Of a stretch of DNA of 64,000 nt, positions 16,499-25,903 are shown piece by piece. The position numbers and the translations under genes are program-made. Origin of the DNA: Pelagibius litoralis (GTDB taxonomy: Bacteria; Pseudomonadota; Alphaproteobacteria; Kiloniellales; Kiloniellaceae); contig NZ_JAAQPH010000016.1 in NCBI RefSeq assembly GCF_011683915.1, positions 83,474 through 147,473 on the forward strand. Direction: 5' to 3'. The stretch's first letter is position 1. Each line of letters opens with the position of its first letter. The notes beneath the pieces are model-generated. The model worked only from the letters and a program-made list of their open reading frames with translations. It did no database searches and was not told where the DNA came from.

Positions 16499-17011
16499 CT
16501 ATCCGCGAATCTGCAGGACGCAGATCAGCGTAAAGAGCCGCCGCGCCGTCTGGAAGTCGATCTCGATTTTTCCCTGCAGGCGCTCCTGAAGCAGCTCCGA
16601 ACCATCGTTGTGCAGACCGCGGCGGCCCATGTCGATCGCCTCGATCCGGGCCGGGCTCGCGGTCTTGATCGCTTCGTAGTAGGTCTCGCAGACCATGAAG
16701 TAGTCCTTGACCACCTTGCGAAACGGCGTCAACGGCAGGGTCACGATCCCCAGGCTCTCCTGCGCCTCGGTGCGGATATCCCACAGCAGGCGGTTCTCGG
16801 AAATCGAAAGGTGGAGATGGTAAGGACCGGAGAAGTCGCCGACCGGAACAAAGGCGTTCTCCTCCAGCAGATCATAGATGGCAACGGCGCGCTCGTGTTC
16901 CACCTCGGGACTGCGCCGTATCACCGCAGAGTCGTCCAGGGTGATATCGGTCAGCCGCTGGGTCGAAACCGCCGCGCGGTCCGTTGCTTCCTCTCCGCTT
17001 TCTTCGGTCAT
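16499..17011 (-). CDS. UPF0262 family protein
   Basis: 170 residues, no signal or membrane segment. The sequence from residue 20, with R-L-x-D-I-T-L-D-D and, further on, L-L-W-D-I-R-T and the [14 protein letters not shown] region, matches UPF0262, an alphaproteobacterial family of unknown function. It is nearly always found between hisD and the LMW phosphatase gene, as here. It is probably co-translated with hisD, 21 bases upstream. Confidence 0.9.
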   Translation of the reverse strand: MTEESGEEATDRAAVSTQRLTDITLDDSAVIRRSPEVEHERAVAIYDLLEENAFVPVGDFSGPYHLHLSISENRLLWDIRTEAQESLGIVTLPLTPFRKVVKDYFMVCETYYEAIKTASPARIEAIDMGRRGLHNDGSELLQERLQGKIEIDFQTARRLFTLICVLQIRG

Positions 17012-17032
17012 AGCCGCCAGCCCCCGCCGCGG

Positions 17033-18340
17033 TCAGGAGGGCTCTGGGTTGACGGCAAGACGCAGCGCCACAGACTTCGCATGGGCATCCAGACCCTCAG
17101 CTTCGGCCAGAAGCACGGCAGCCGGGCCAATCGCGCGAAGCGACTCCGCGTCGCAAGCCACCAGCGAGGAGCGCTTCATGAAGTCGAGTACCGAAAGGCC
17201 GGAAGAAAACCGGGCCGAGCGGGCCGTCGGCAAAACGTGATTCGGGCCGGCCAGATAATCGCCAATGGCTTCCGGCGTGTGGCGCCCCAGGAAAATGGCG
17301 CCGGCATTGCGGACCTGCTTTGCCAGGCCGTCGGGATCGGCGACAGCCAGTTCCAGGTGCTCCGGCGCGATGCGGTCGATCAGGGCCACGGCCTCGTCCA
17401 TGGTGCCAAGGGTGATAATGGCCCCGTGGTTGCGCCAACTCTCGCCGGCAATGGCCGAACGCGGCAGGGCCACCAACTGCTCATCGACGGCCAGCGCCAC
17501 GGCGTCACCAAAATCCGCATCGTCGGTAATCAGGATCGACTGCGCGGCGGTGTCGTGTTCGGCCTGGGACAGCAGATCGGCGGCGATAAGGTCCGGACGG
17601 TTGTCGCCGTCAGCGACCACCAGCACTTCCGAAGGACCGGCGATCATGTCGATGCCGACCGTGCCGAAGACCCGGCGCTTGGCAGCGGCCACATAGGCAT
17701 TGCCGGGGCCGACGATCTTGTCCACCGGCGCGATGGTGGCGGTTCCATAGGCCAGAGCGGCAACCGCCTGGGCACCGCCGACGCGGTAGACCTCGGTCAC
17801 GCCCGCCAGCCGCGCCGCGGCCAGGACCAGCGGGTTGATCACGCCGTCGGGTGTCGGCACCGTCATCACCAGGCGCTCAACCCCGGCGACCTTGGCCGGC
17901 AGGGCGTTCATCAGCACCGATGACGGATAGGCCGCGGTACCGCCGGGCACGTAGAGCCCGGCCGCCCCCACCGCCGTCCAGCGGTGGCCGAGACGAACCC
18001 CCACCGCGTCGCGGTAGTCCATGTCCTCCGGCTTCTGGCGGCGGTGATAGTCGGTAATCCGCTCGGCCGCCAGGGCCAGCGCCTCCATTGTCGCGGGATC
18101 ACAGCGCCCGGCAGCTTCGGCAAGCTCGGCCTCGGGAACCCGCAGCGTTTCGGCCGTCAGTTCCAGCCGGTCGAAGCGGGCGGTATAGCGCAGAAGCGCC
18201 GCGTCACCGTCGCGCCGCACCGCCGCCAGAATGTCCGCGACAACGGCATCGACATCCTCGTCGCTCTCGCGCTTGCCGGCCAGCAAAGCGGCAAAAGCGG
18301 CTTCAAATCCCGCATCCCGGCTGTTCAGCCTAAGCGGCAT
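17033..18340 (-). CDS. hisD: Histidinol dehydrogenase
   Basis: 435 residues from the ATG at 18340; the same frame is open to 18418, but that part lies inside hisG and is not family-like. G-P-G-N-A-Y-V near 225, the [11 protein letters not shown] block and the metal-binding stretch L-L-S-Q-A-E-H-D identify the enzyme, which oxidises histidinol to histidine in two NAD-dependent steps with zinc. The late H-L-E-L segment is also present. The start overlaps the end of hisG by 11 bases. Confidence 0.97.
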   Translation of the reverse strand: MPLRLNSRDAGFEAAFAALLAGKRESDEDVDAVVADILAAVRRDGDAALLRYTARFDRLELTAETLRVPEAELAEAAGRCDPATMEALALAAERITDYHRRQKPEDMDYRDAVGVRLGHRWTAVGAAGLYVPGGTAAYPSSVLMNALPAKVAGVERLVMTVPTPDGVINPLVLAAARLAGVTEVYRVGGAQAVAALAYGTATIAPVDKIVGPGNAYVAAAKRRVFGTVGIDMIAGPSEVLVVADGDNRPDLIAADLLSQAEHDTAAQSILITDDADFGDAVALAVDEQLVALPRSAIAGESWRNHGAIITLGTMDEAVALIDRIAPEHLELAVADPDGLAKQVRNAGAIFLGRHTPEAIGDYLAGPNHVLPTARSARFSSGLSVLDFMKRSSLVACDAESLRAIGPAAVLLAEAEGLDAHAKSVALRLAVNPEPS

Positions 18341-19019
18341 CGGCGACCTCGCGGAACCGCTCGACCAAGTCCGACAGTTCCTCCGAGCGGGTCTTGAAGG
18401 CGGCACGGTTGACGACAAGGCGCGAGGTCACCTCGGCAATGGTTTCGACCTCTACCAGGTCATTGGCACGCAGGGTCGACCCGGTCGAGACCAGGTCGAC
18501 GATGCGGCGGCAGAGCCCCAGGCCGGGCGCCAGCTCCATCGCCCCGTTCAGCTTGATGCATTCCGCCTGCACGCCGCGTGCCGCGAAGTGCCGGCGGGTA
18601 ATCTCCGGATACTTAGTGGCGACGCGGATGTGGCTCCAACGGCTGGGATCGTCGCTCTCCGCCAGGTGTCGCGGCGCGGCAACCGAGAGGCGGCAGTGGC
18701 CGATATCGAGGTCGACGGGCGCATAGAGCTCCGGATAGTCGAACTCCATCAGAATGTCGTTGCCGGCCACGCCAAGATGCGCGGCGCCGAAAGCGACGAA
18801 GGTCGCCACATCGAAAGAACGCACGCGAATGATATCCAAACCCGGCAGGTTGGTTTTAAAGCGCAGTTGCCGGGCGTTGTCGTCGGAAAAGGCCGCTTCC
18901 GGCTCAATCCCGACCCGGGTCATCAGGGGGCTCAATTCCTTGAGGATACGGCCCTTTGGCACCGCCAGGATCAGGGCTTCGTTCGAGGTCACGCTCAGAC
19001 TCCGCTGCTTGTCTTCCAT
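18330..19019 (-). CDS. hisG: ATP phosphoribosyltransferase, short form
   Basis: 229 residues. A-V-P-K-G-R-I opens the catalytic domain, and [14 protein letters not shown] (about 180) is the PRPP-binding signature. The C-terminal allosteric domain of long HisG is missing, so this is the HisG-S type that needs the HisRS-like subunit HisZ; no hisZ is seen in the window. It catalyses the first step of histidine synthesis and is followed directly by hisD. Confidence 0.96.
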   Translation of the reverse strand: MEDKQRSLSVTSNEALILAVPKGRILKELSPLMTRVGIEPEAAFSDDNARQLRFKTNLPGLDIIRVRSFDVATFVAFGAAHLGVAGNDILMEFDYPELYAPVDLDIGHCRLSVAAPRHLAESDDPSRWSHIRVATKYPEITRRHFAARGVQAECIKLNGAMELAPGLGLCRRIVDLVSTGSTLRANDLVEVETIAEVTSRLVVNRAAFKTRSEELSDLVERFREVADAA

Positions 19020-19180
19020 AGAGATTGCCCGGCCGGGCTGTAAAGGTACCGGGTAACGGCACTGGGAAAAGGCCCGGCAGGGCCTTCAGCCGCCTTGGTA
19101 TGGCTATTTTTCCCGGGAATTGCCACCGCCTTTTTCGGTCGGCGGCGTCGCCGGATGACGGCCCCAAGCCGCCGCAGCGG

Positions 19181-19726
19181 CTATTCTCCGCCGGTTTCCG
19201 ACTGTGCGTCGGTATCCTCAGCGCCGTGTTCGGGCCGCCAGCGGGTCGGCCAGGGCAGGCCGATGTCCTCCAAATGGCAGCGCACCGCCTCGACTTCCAA
19301 GCGAATGGCGGCATCACCGGAAAACAGCAAGGTAATGGCCCGCGGCTCGCTGGTGATGGTCAGCAGGCTGAGGATCTCGTCCTTATCGCCGGGCGACATG
19401 CCTCGATAACGCACCCGCTCCACCTTGTCGAAGCAGATCCCGCTGTTGACCCGCTCAAAGGGCGGCGGGTCACCACTATCGTCAAAGGAGACGTCCTCGC
19501 CCTCCGGTGACGCCTCGGGGGCCGGTTGCGAGGGCGCGGACCGGGCCTCCGCATCGCCCAGTCCCTTCGGCCAGTGGAAGCGGTTGGCCACCATGACAAA
19601 GCGCTTTTCCTTCGCCAGAAAAGCCATATCCGCCTGCGGGATCAAGGCGTCCTGCAGCAAGGCAGCGACAACGTCCATATCCTCGGGGTCATGGGCGCGC
19701 AGCTTCAGCGGCTGGGATTCCGACAT
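19181..19726 (-). CDS. DUF2948 family protein
   Basis: 181 residues, soluble. The opening L-K-L-R-A-x-D-P-E-D-M-D-V-V-A-A-L-L-Q-D-A and the F-x-M-V-A-N-R-F-x-W segment near 45-55 match DUF2948, a family confined largely to alphaproteobacteria and conserved next to murA. Function unknown. A Pro/Ala/Ser-rich insert (about 60-90) separates the two conserved halves. The ATG lies 11 bases after the murA stop. Confidence 0.88.
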   Translation of the reverse strand: MSESQPLKLRAHDPEDMDVVAALLQDALIPQADMAFLAKEKRFVMVANRFHWPKGLGDAEARSAPSQPAPEASPEGEDVSFDDSGDPPPFERVNSGICFDKVERVRYRGMSPGDKDEILSLLTITSEPRAITLLFSGDAAIRLEVEAVRCHLEDIGLPWPTRWRPEHGAEDTDAQSETGGE

Positions 19727-19737
19727 GATCGCCGCCC

Positions 19738-21027
19738 CTAGCCCGACGCCTGGCGGCGGGCGATCTCAGCCCCGCAGGCCGCCAGCTTCTGTTCCAGGCG
19801 CTCGTAACCGCGGTCCAGATGGTAGACGCGGTTCAGCACGGTTTCCCCTTCCGCCGCCAGCCCGGCCAGCACCAGGGAAACCGAGGCGCGCAGGTCGGTG
19901 GCCATGACCTCGGCACCGGTCAGGCGTTGCTGCCCGCGCACCATGGCCGAGGCACCGTGCACATTCACATTCGCACCCATACGAGTGAGTTCTGGCACAT
20001 GCATGAAGCGGTTTTCAAAGATTGATTCGGTAATCATCGAGGCCCCCTCCGCAGTGGACATAAGGGCCATGGTCTGCGCCTGCAAGTCCGTCGGAAACCC
20101 GGGATAGGGCTCGGTCATCACATCGACCCCATGCACCTGGCCGTTGGCCCGGCGGACCTTCAGGCCGCGGTTGGTTTCCTGCACCTCGATACCGGCCTCC
20201 GTCAGCACCTTGATAACGGCGCTCAGATGGTCCGCGCGGCCACCGATCAGGTCGAGCTCACCGTTGGTAATGGCCGCCGCCATGGCGTAGGTACCGGTCT
20301 CGATGCGGTCGGCCACCACGCTGTGCTCAGCACCCTGCATCCTCTCGACGCCGCGTATGGTGATCCGGTCGCTGCCAAGCCCCTCGATTTCCGCCCCCAT
20401 CTTGATGAGGCATTCGCCGAGGTCGATGACCTCCGGTTCGCGGGCGGCATTGAGCAGCTGCGTCTCGCCCTTGGCCAGGCAGGCCGCCATCAGCAGGTTT
20501 TCCGTCGCCCCCACCGATACCTTCGGGAACACCACCGGGGCGCCGACCAGCCCCCCGGGCGCGGCGGCGTAGATATAGCCTTCCTTCAGATCGATCTCGG
20601 CCCCCAGCAGTTCCAAGCCGTTCAGGTGCAGGTCCACCGGCCGGGTGCCGATCGCACAGCCGCCGGGCAGCGACACCTGCGCCCGCCCTTCGCGCGCCAG
20701 GATCGGGCCCAGCACCAGCACGGAGGCGCGCATCTTGCGCACCAGGTCATAGGGCGCCACGACCGAGGTGATGCGCTCGGCCCGGAGCTCCAGAACCCCG
20801 CCGTTGCTGCCGTTTTCAGCCCCGCCGTTCATGTGCAGGTTGACGCCGTGCTGGGCCAGCAGGCGGGCCATGGTAGAGATGTCGGCCAAGTGCGGCACGT
20901 TGGAGAGGCTCAGCGTCTCCTCGGTCAGCAGGCTGGCCGCCATCAGCGGCAGGGCCGCGTTCTTCGCGCCGCTGATCCGTATCTCGCCCTTCAGCGGCTT
21001 GCCGCCCTGGATAACGATCTGGTCCAT
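19738..21027 (-). CDS. murA: UDP-N-acetylglucosamine 1-carboxyvinyltransferase
   Basis: 429 residues. [14 protein letters not shown] opens the first domain with the catalytic Lys/Asn pair. P-G-G-C-A-I-G near 118 carries the catalytic and fosfomycin-target Cys. The late [10 protein letters not shown] block is also typical. It transfers enolpyruvate to UDP-GlcNAc, the first committed step of peptidoglycan synthesis. First gene of the block leading to DUF2948. Confidence 0.98.
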   Translation of the reverse strand: MDQIVIQGGKPLKGEIRISGAKNAALPLMAASLLTEETLSLSNVPHLADISTMARLLAQHGVNLHMNGGAENGSNGGVLELRAERITSVVAPYDLVRKMRASVLVLGPILAREGRAQVSLPGGCAIGTRPVDLHLNGLELLGAEIDLKEGYIYAAAPGGLVGAPVVFPKVSVGATENLLMAACLAKGETQLLNAAREPEVIDLGECLIKMGAEIEGLGSDRITIRGVERMQGAEHSVVADRIETGTYAMAAAITNGELDLIGGRADHLSAVIKVLTEAGIEVQETNRGLKVRRANGQVHGVDVMTEPYPGFPTDLQAQTMALMSTAEGASMITESIFENRFMHVPELTRMGANVNVHGASAMVRGQQRLTGAEVMATDLRASVSLVLAGLAAEGETVLNRVYHLDRGYERLEQKLAACGAEIARRQASG

Positions 21028-21085
21028 AGTTTACTTGCCTCGCAACCGGCCAGAAGCGGCCGGCAGCCTTTTTTGTTCTTAAGAT

Positions 21086-21649
21086 CTAGAGCCGCGGCAG
21101 GGTAACGCCGCGCTGGCCCATGTACTTGCCCGCCCGGTCTGCGTAGGACACGTCGGGCTCCGAAGCGCCCTTCAGGAAGAGGAACTGACAGCCCCCCTCG
21201 TTCGCATAGACCTTCGCCGGCAGCGGGGTGGTGTTGGAGAACTCCAGGGTCACGTGGCCCTCCCACTCCGGCTCCAGCGGCGTCACGTTCACGATGATTC
21301 CGCAGCGCGCATAGGTCGATTTGCCCAGGCAGATCACCAGCACATCGCGCGGAATACGAAAGTACTCTACCGTGCGCGCCAGGACGAAGGAGTTCGGCGG
21401 AATGATGCAGACATCGGTGTCGCGCTCAACAAAGCTCTGGTCCGAGAAATTCTTCGGGTCCACCAGGGCGTTGTCCACATTGGTAAAAATCTTGAATTCG
21501 CTGGCCACCCGCGCATCGTAGCCATAGGAACTGACGCCGTAGGAGATCACGCCGTCCCGGCGCTGCGCCTCGACATAGGGCTCGATCATGCCCTTGGTCT
21601 CGGCCATTTCGCGAATCCAACTATCCGGCATGATGGCCATGGCCGTCAC
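21086..21649 (-). CDS. dcd: dCTP deaminase
   Basis: 187 residues. S-S-Y-G-Y-D near 40-45, the G-K-S-T-Y-A-R-C-G catalytic/nucleotide loop near 108, and W-E-G-H-V-T-L-E-F with the catalytic Glu identify the monofunctional dCTP deaminase, which makes dUTP for dTMP synthesis. An ATG three codons in is an equally good start. It is 58 bases upstream of murA. Confidence 0.97.
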   Translation of the reverse strand: MTAMAIMPDSWIREMAETKGMIEPYVEAQRRDGVISYGVSSYGYDARVASEFKIFTNVDNALVDPKNFSDQSFVERDTDVCIIPPNSFVLARTVEYFRIPRDVLVICLGKSTYARCGIIVNVTPLEPEWEGHVTLEFSNTTPLPAKVYANEGGCQFLFLKGASEPDVSYADRAGKYMGQRGVTLPRL

Positions 21650-21787
21650 GTTCCCCTCTGGTTGCGGTTCGTAAGCCCGGTCAGGGGCGGAATTCCAGCA
21701 CAGACCGGGCGCTTCGGGATGGCGCGTTTCTACTGGAAAGACCGCCGATCCACAAGCGGGACAGGGCTGCTGCCACGATCCGCCCCC

Positions 21788-21985
21788 TCATTCGCCGGGC
21801 TGGCCGGCATCCGGCTTGCGGGTTCCGGCCGCCGCCGGCGCATCCGAATCCACCCGGCCGCGCTGCTGGGCCTTGCGCTTCCTCAGATTCTCACGCAGGG
21901 CGGCGGCGAGGCGCTGCTCGCGCTCCGCAGCCGAAGACGGCTTGGATCCGGCCTTAGGCCCGGCATTTTTGCTTGCTGACGGCAT
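21788..21985 (-). CDS. Small basic conserved protein (A-L-R-E-N-L-R-K-R-K type)
   Basis: 65 residues. The centre A-A-L-R-E-N-L-R-K-R-K-A-Q-Q-R-G-R matches short Arg/Lys-rich proteins recurrent in alphaproteobacteria near dcd; both ends are low-complexity Ala/Ser/Pro/Gly. Such proteins have no assigned function and may bind nucleic acid. The ribosome site is weak, and the sequence composition would allow a chance frame, so confidence is moderate. Confidence 0.55.
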   Translation of the reverse strand: MPSASKNAGPKAGSKPSSAAEREQRLAAALRENLRKRKAQQRGRVDSDAPAAAGTRKPDAGQPGE

Positions 21986-22208
21986 GGCGCGAGACTGCCC
22001 AGCGATTATGGCAAGGTCAAGGCTGCCCTGAGCCCCGCCTTAAGCCCGCTTTAACGCCGCGCCGCTAAAGACGTCCGGGCAAAGACTAACGGGCGCTGGC
22101 CGGGGCCGGAAAAGCCCGGTAAAGCCTTGCGGAACGCTCTTGCCAACGCGGATGACTGGTGGCATGTTCCGCGCGCATCAGGCAGATGCCTTGGCAGATG
22201 CTTCCAGT

Positions 22209-22283
22209 GCCGCCGTAGCTCAGGGGTAGAGCACACCCTTGGTAAGGGTGGGGTCGGGTGTTCAATTCACCCCGGCGGCACCA
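22209..22283 (+). tRNA. tRNA-Thr (GGT)
   Basis: 75 bases. The acceptor GCCGCCG pairs with CGGCGGC, with discriminator A and an encoded CCA. The anticodon stem ACCCT/AGGGT carries loop TGGTA with anticodon GGT. The D-arm GCTCAGGGGTAGAGC and T-loop TTCAATTC are intact. Confidence 0.97.
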
Positions 22284-22478
22284 TTTTCCCTTCTTGCCTC
22301 CCACAGTCGATTTGCGTTGCAGCATAGGCCGAGCCCTGCGCCACCGTCCTGGCTGCCGACCGGTTTGAGCATCCCTGCGAGTCCTACGAGATGCTATTGA
22401 GGAGATCGGGCCTTTTCCCTCAGGGCCCGGCACCGGCACAACAAGGCCGCCGTCCTTTCCCGTAACGCCCCTGGTCCC

Positions 22479-23720
22479 ATGACGACCCTGCTGTCTTTCG
22501 CCGCGCTCTTTGCTTCGATCTTTCTGGTGCAGATGGGCTCCGGCTCCCTGGGGCCGCTGGATGCGCTTTCCGGCTCGGTCCTCGGCTTCAGTACCGAGGA
22601 GATCGGCCTGCTGGGCTCGGCCCATTTTCTCGGATTCTTCCTGGGGTGTTATGTGGCGCCCCGGCTGATCGGCGATATCGGTCATTCACGCACCTTCGCG
22701 GCGGCGGCGGCCATCGGGGCGATCGGCGCCCTGCTGCACCCGGTGCTTGAGGGGCCGCTCTATTGGGCGCTGCTGCGCGTGCTCACCGGCCTTGCCATCG
22801 CCGCGGCCTACACGGTGGTGGAAAGCTGGCTGCACGCCAAGACGGACAACCAGAACCGCGGCCGGGTCTATGGCATGTTCCGGGTGGTCGATCTGGTCGG
22901 CGGCATCGGCGCCCAAGGCTTCATCGCCATCCTGGAGCCGGCCAGTTACGTGGCCTACAACATCGTCGCCATGTTCTGCTGCATCTGCCTGCTGCCCCTG
23001 GCCCTGACCCAGCGCGCCGCGCCCAAAACCCCGACGGCGCCCCGGCTGCAGCCGATCAGGGCCCTGCTGCTCTCGCCCTCGGCAATTGCCGGCATCGTGG
23101 TCGCCGGGGTGACCAGCGCCGGCTTTCGCATGGTCGGCCCGATCTACGGGGTCGAGAACGCCCTGACCCAGGGCCAGATCGCCATCTTTCTCGCCTCCGG
23201 GATGCTCGGTGGCGTCGCCGCCCAGTATCCCGTCGGCTGGATCGCCGACAAGACCGACCGGCGTCTCGTGCTGCTCGGGCTTTCGGGTTTCGCGGCCGCC
23301 TCCTGCCTGGGCATCGCCTATCTGGTGACGCCGGGCGATGCGACGGCGATCTTTCTGGCGGCCTTTCTCTTTGGCACCACCGCCTTCCCGATTTATTCGG
23401 TCTCGGCAGCCTATGCCAACGACTTCGCCGAGCCCGACTTCGTGGTCGAGCTGAATGCCGCGCTGATCTTCTTCTTCTCCCTCGGCGCCATCGTCAGCCC
23501 GGCGATTTCGGCCTGGCTGATCGCCCTGGCCGGCGCCAATGCCCTGTTCCTCTTCATGGCCGTTACCCATCTTCTGCTGGTCGCCTTCACGCTCTACCGC
23601 ATGACCCGCCGCCGCGGCGCCGAACCGCGCGAGCCCTACCGCTATCTGCCCCGCACCTCGATGATCCTCGGCCGCATGTTCAAGGCCGGCAATGGCGGCA
23701 ACGCCAACCGCGAGGACTGA
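22479..23720 (+). CDS. MFS transporter (YcaD-like)
   Basis: 413 residues with 12 hydrophobic segments. The loop between spans 2 and 3 and the Y-P-V-G-W-I-A-D-K-T-D-R-R motif near 250 (the second-half D-x-x-D-R-R signature) identify the major facilitator superfamily. The V-E-S-W-L motif near 113 and the C-terminal Y-L-P-R-T-S tail are typical of the YcaD-type subgroup, whose substrates are not established. No strong ribosome site is seen. Probably monocistronic or followed by the next transporter gene. Confidence 0.88.
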   Translation: MTTLLSFAALFASIFLVQMGSGSLGPLDALSGSVLGFSTEEIGLLGSAHFLGFFLGCYVAPRLIGDIGHSRTFAAAAAIGAIGALLHPVLEGPLYWALLRVLTGLAIAAAYTVVESWLHAKTDNQNRGRVYGMFRVVDLVGGIGAQGFIAILEPASYVAYNIVAMFCCICLLPLALTQRAAPKTPTAPRLQPIRALLLSPSAIAGIVVAGVTSAGFRMVGPIYGVENALTQGQIAIFLASGMLGGVAAQYPVGWIADKTDRRLVLLGLSGFAAASCLGIAYLVTPGDATAIFLAAFLFGTTAFPIYSVSAAYANDFAEPDFVVELNAALIFFFSLGAIVSPAISAWLIALAGANALFLFMAVTHLLLVAFTLYRMTRRRGAEPREPYRYLPRTSMILGRMFKAGNGGNANRED

Positions 23721-23963
23721 CCCAAAGACGAAGCAGAGGTCTCAAGACGGCAGCCTTTGCCACAGACCACCGGCCGAGCGGTGGGCGCGCCGCCGCAACA
23801 CCAAATCCGGGCGGCGCATGAGGAACCTGCGGTCCGGCGGGTTAAAGGGCTTGCCCAAAAACGCCGGCAGGCTGATGGCGATCAGGTAGCGCTGCTTGCT
23901 GGGGCCGTCCCGGCGTGGCAGCTTGCGGGCGCCCGCAACCTTTGCGTCTGTCCGGATCTTTCG

Positions 23964-24830
23964 ATGCCCCCTGCCTCGCCGACCCTCAAAGCCATCGCCT
24001 GGATGATGGGTGCCCTGCTGTCTTTTGCGTTCATGACGATCTCCGTGCGGGAACTGACGGGGGAGATGCATGCCTTCCAGATGCTGTTCATCCGCAGCGC
24101 CATCGGCGTCTGCATACTGCTGCCCTTTCTGCAGCGCCAGGGTTGGGGGCAGATCCGCGTGGCGCATCTTGGCGGCCATGCCACACGCAACGTTATCCAC
24201 TTCACCGGCCAGGTACTCTGGATCTCCGGCATCGCGCTGCTGCCACTGGCCACCGTAACAGCCCTGGAATTCACGGCGCCGCTCTGGGGTGGCGCGCTGG
24301 CCGTTCTGTTTCTGGGCGAGAAGATGAACCGCGGCCGCTGGATTGCCTTTGGCCTCGGCTTCGTCGGCGTCCTGGTGATCATCCGGCCGGGCTTCATCGA
24401 GGTCAGCGACGGCATTCTCATCATGCTGGCCTGCGCCTTCTTCTTCGGCGCCACCGGCGCGACCACGAAGTGGCTGACCCGCCGGGAGACGGCGCTGGCC
24501 ATCGTCTTCTATATGGTGGCGATGCAGGCGGTCATGGGCGCCGTCGCCTCCAGCTTCGTCTGGACGCCGCCGGCCTGGCACCAGACACCCTGGCTTCTGC
24601 TGCTGGCGATCACGGGGCTGAGCGCCCACTACTGCCTGACCCGCGCCCTGGCCGCTGCCGATGCCACCTTCATCATGCCGATGGAGTTCCTGCGGCTGCC
24701 ATTGATCGCCCTGTTCGCGTATCTGCTCTATGCAGAGGCTTTCGAGTTCATGACGCTGCTTGGCGCCGCCATCATCTTCTCCGGCAACTTCGTTTCGATC
24801 CGCCACGAAACACGGTCCGTGGTGCGCTAG
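23964..24830 (+). CDS. EamA/DMT-family permease
   Basis: 288 residues from the ATG at 23964. The open frame extends upstream, but the extra 69 residues are polar and not family-like. Ten hydrophobic spans in two EamA repeats are visible, each ending with the conserved A-x-x-x-x-x-x-P/W-x-G motif (A-L-E-F-T-A-P-L-W and, in the second half, F-I-M-P-M-E-F-L-R-L-P). DMT exporters move small metabolites. Substrate cannot be predicted. It precedes a crotonase gene by 91 bases. Confidence 0.87.
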   Translation: MPPASPTLKAIAWMMGALLSFAFMTISVRELTGEMHAFQMLFIRSAIGVCILLPFLQRQGWGQIRVAHLGGHATRNVIHFTGQVLWISGIALLPLATVTALEFTAPLWGGALAVLFLGEKMNRGRWIAFGLGFVGVLVIIRPGFIEVSDGILIMLACAFFFGATGATTKWLTRRETALAIVFYMVAMQAVMGAVASSFVWTPPAWHQTPWLLLLAITGLSAHYCLTRALAAADATFIMPMEFLRLPLIALFAYLLYAEAFEFMTLLGAAIIFSGNFVSIRHETRSVVR

Positions 24831-24921
24831 AACGCGTCCCGACGCAAACAAGCGGTTGCCACAGCGCTTTATCCTGGGGCTCAATCGGTCCTGTCCCGCC
24901 CGAGAATCCGGAGAGCGCCAC

Positions 24922-25713
24922 ATGTCCTATGAAACAATCGACTACGATGTCAGAGATTCCGTCGCCTGGATCACCTTCAACCGGCCGGACCGTTTCAATG
25001 CCATGAACCCGGTCATGCTGCGCGAACTCTGCGACGTGGCCATCCGCTGTTCCAGCGACAAAGGGGTCCGCGCCGCGGTGCTGACCGGCGCCGGCGATCA
25101 GGCTTTCTGCGCCGGTGGCGACGTATCGGAGTTCGCCAGGCGTCTCGATGACATCGACCTGCTGGTGAAGGAGATGACCACCTACCTCCATGCCGCGATC
25201 TCACGCTTCGCCTGGATGCCTGCGCCGCTGATCGGCGCGGTCAATGGCGTCGCCGCCGGTGCGGGGCTCAGCGCCGTTGCCTTCTGCGATCTCGTGATCG
25301 CCTCAGAGGCGGCGACCTTCACCTCGGCCTACACCCAGATCGGCCTGACGCCCGACGGCAGTTCGACTTATTTCCTCAATCGTATCCTGGGTCCCCGCCG
25401 CACCATGGAGCTTTATCTCACCAACCGGGTGCTGAGCGCCCGGGAGGCACTGGATTGGGGCCTGGTGAACAAGGTGGTGGGCGCCGGGCAACTGACCGAC
25501 GAAGCCGGAGCTCTGGCCACCAGCCTGGCCGCGGGGCCGACCCGCGCCTTCGGCGGCGTGAAAAAACTGCTACAGAGCACCGCGACCGAAAGCCTGGAAA
25601 CCCAGATGGAGCGGGAAACCCGCTTCATCGCCGAGATGGCCACCAGCGCCGACGGCCAGGAAGGCATTCGCGCTTTCACCGACAAGCGCAAACCGACTTT
25701 CACCGGCCGCTGA
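24922..25713 (+). CDS. Enoyl-CoA hydratase/isomerase (PaaG-like)
   Basis: 263 residues from the ATG at 24922 with a GGAG site upstream. The crotonase oxyanion loop A-F-C-A-G-G-D-V-S-E-F (about 63-73) and G-V-A-A-G-A-G-L-S (about 110-118) are clear. The second catalytic region reads I-G-L-T-P-D-G-S-S-T, with an Asp where hydratases have Glu, as in PaaG-type ring-opening isomerases and some delta3-delta2 isomerases. It acts on acyl-CoA substrates. No other phenylacetate genes are adjacent. Confidence 0.88.
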   Translation: MSYETIDYDVRDSVAWITFNRPDRFNAMNPVMLRELCDVAIRCSSDKGVRAAVLTGAGDQAFCAGGDVSEFARRLDDIDLLVKEMTTYLHAAISRFAWMPAPLIGAVNGVAAGAGLSAVAFCDLVIASEAATFTSAYTQIGLTPDGSSTYFLNRILGPRRTMELYLTNRVLSAREALDWGLVNKVVGAGQLTDEAGALATSLAAGPTRAFGGVKKLLQSTATESLETQMERETRFIAEMATSADGQEGIRAFTDKRKPTFTGR

Positions 25714-25851
25714 TCCGCCAAGCCGCTGATCGGGCAAACCGGCGCAGACCTTCTCTTTCAAACTCTTTCAAACCGAAATCCCAGTTCTTCCCGCTGACCT
25801 TCCCCGAACCTTTCTGGGGTTGCGGGGAATCGAATCTTGACCATTATGCAA

Positions 25852-25874
25852 ATGCGAGTCATTTTCATTCGCAT
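25852..25874. promoter_or_regulatory. Fur-like dyad upstream of an orphan gene
   Basis: Arms ATGCGA (25852-25857) and TCGCAT (25869-25874) surround a core containing TCATTTTCATT. The 19-base centre matches the classical Fur box at 11 positions by hand alignment, including the CATT half. It lies 30 bases before the start codon at 25904, where a repressor would block transcription. Iron or zinc control is inferred only from resemblance. Confidence 0.5.
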
Positions 25875-25903
25875 CTTTGGCTCTCCAGGAAAGCGCCCGT
25901 CCC

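Noticed and set aside
23721..23963. Possible gene between the MFS and DMT transporters
   Set aside because: Open frames on either strand have no domain, poor start signals and Arg/Ala-rich composition; treated as 243 bases of non-coding DNA.
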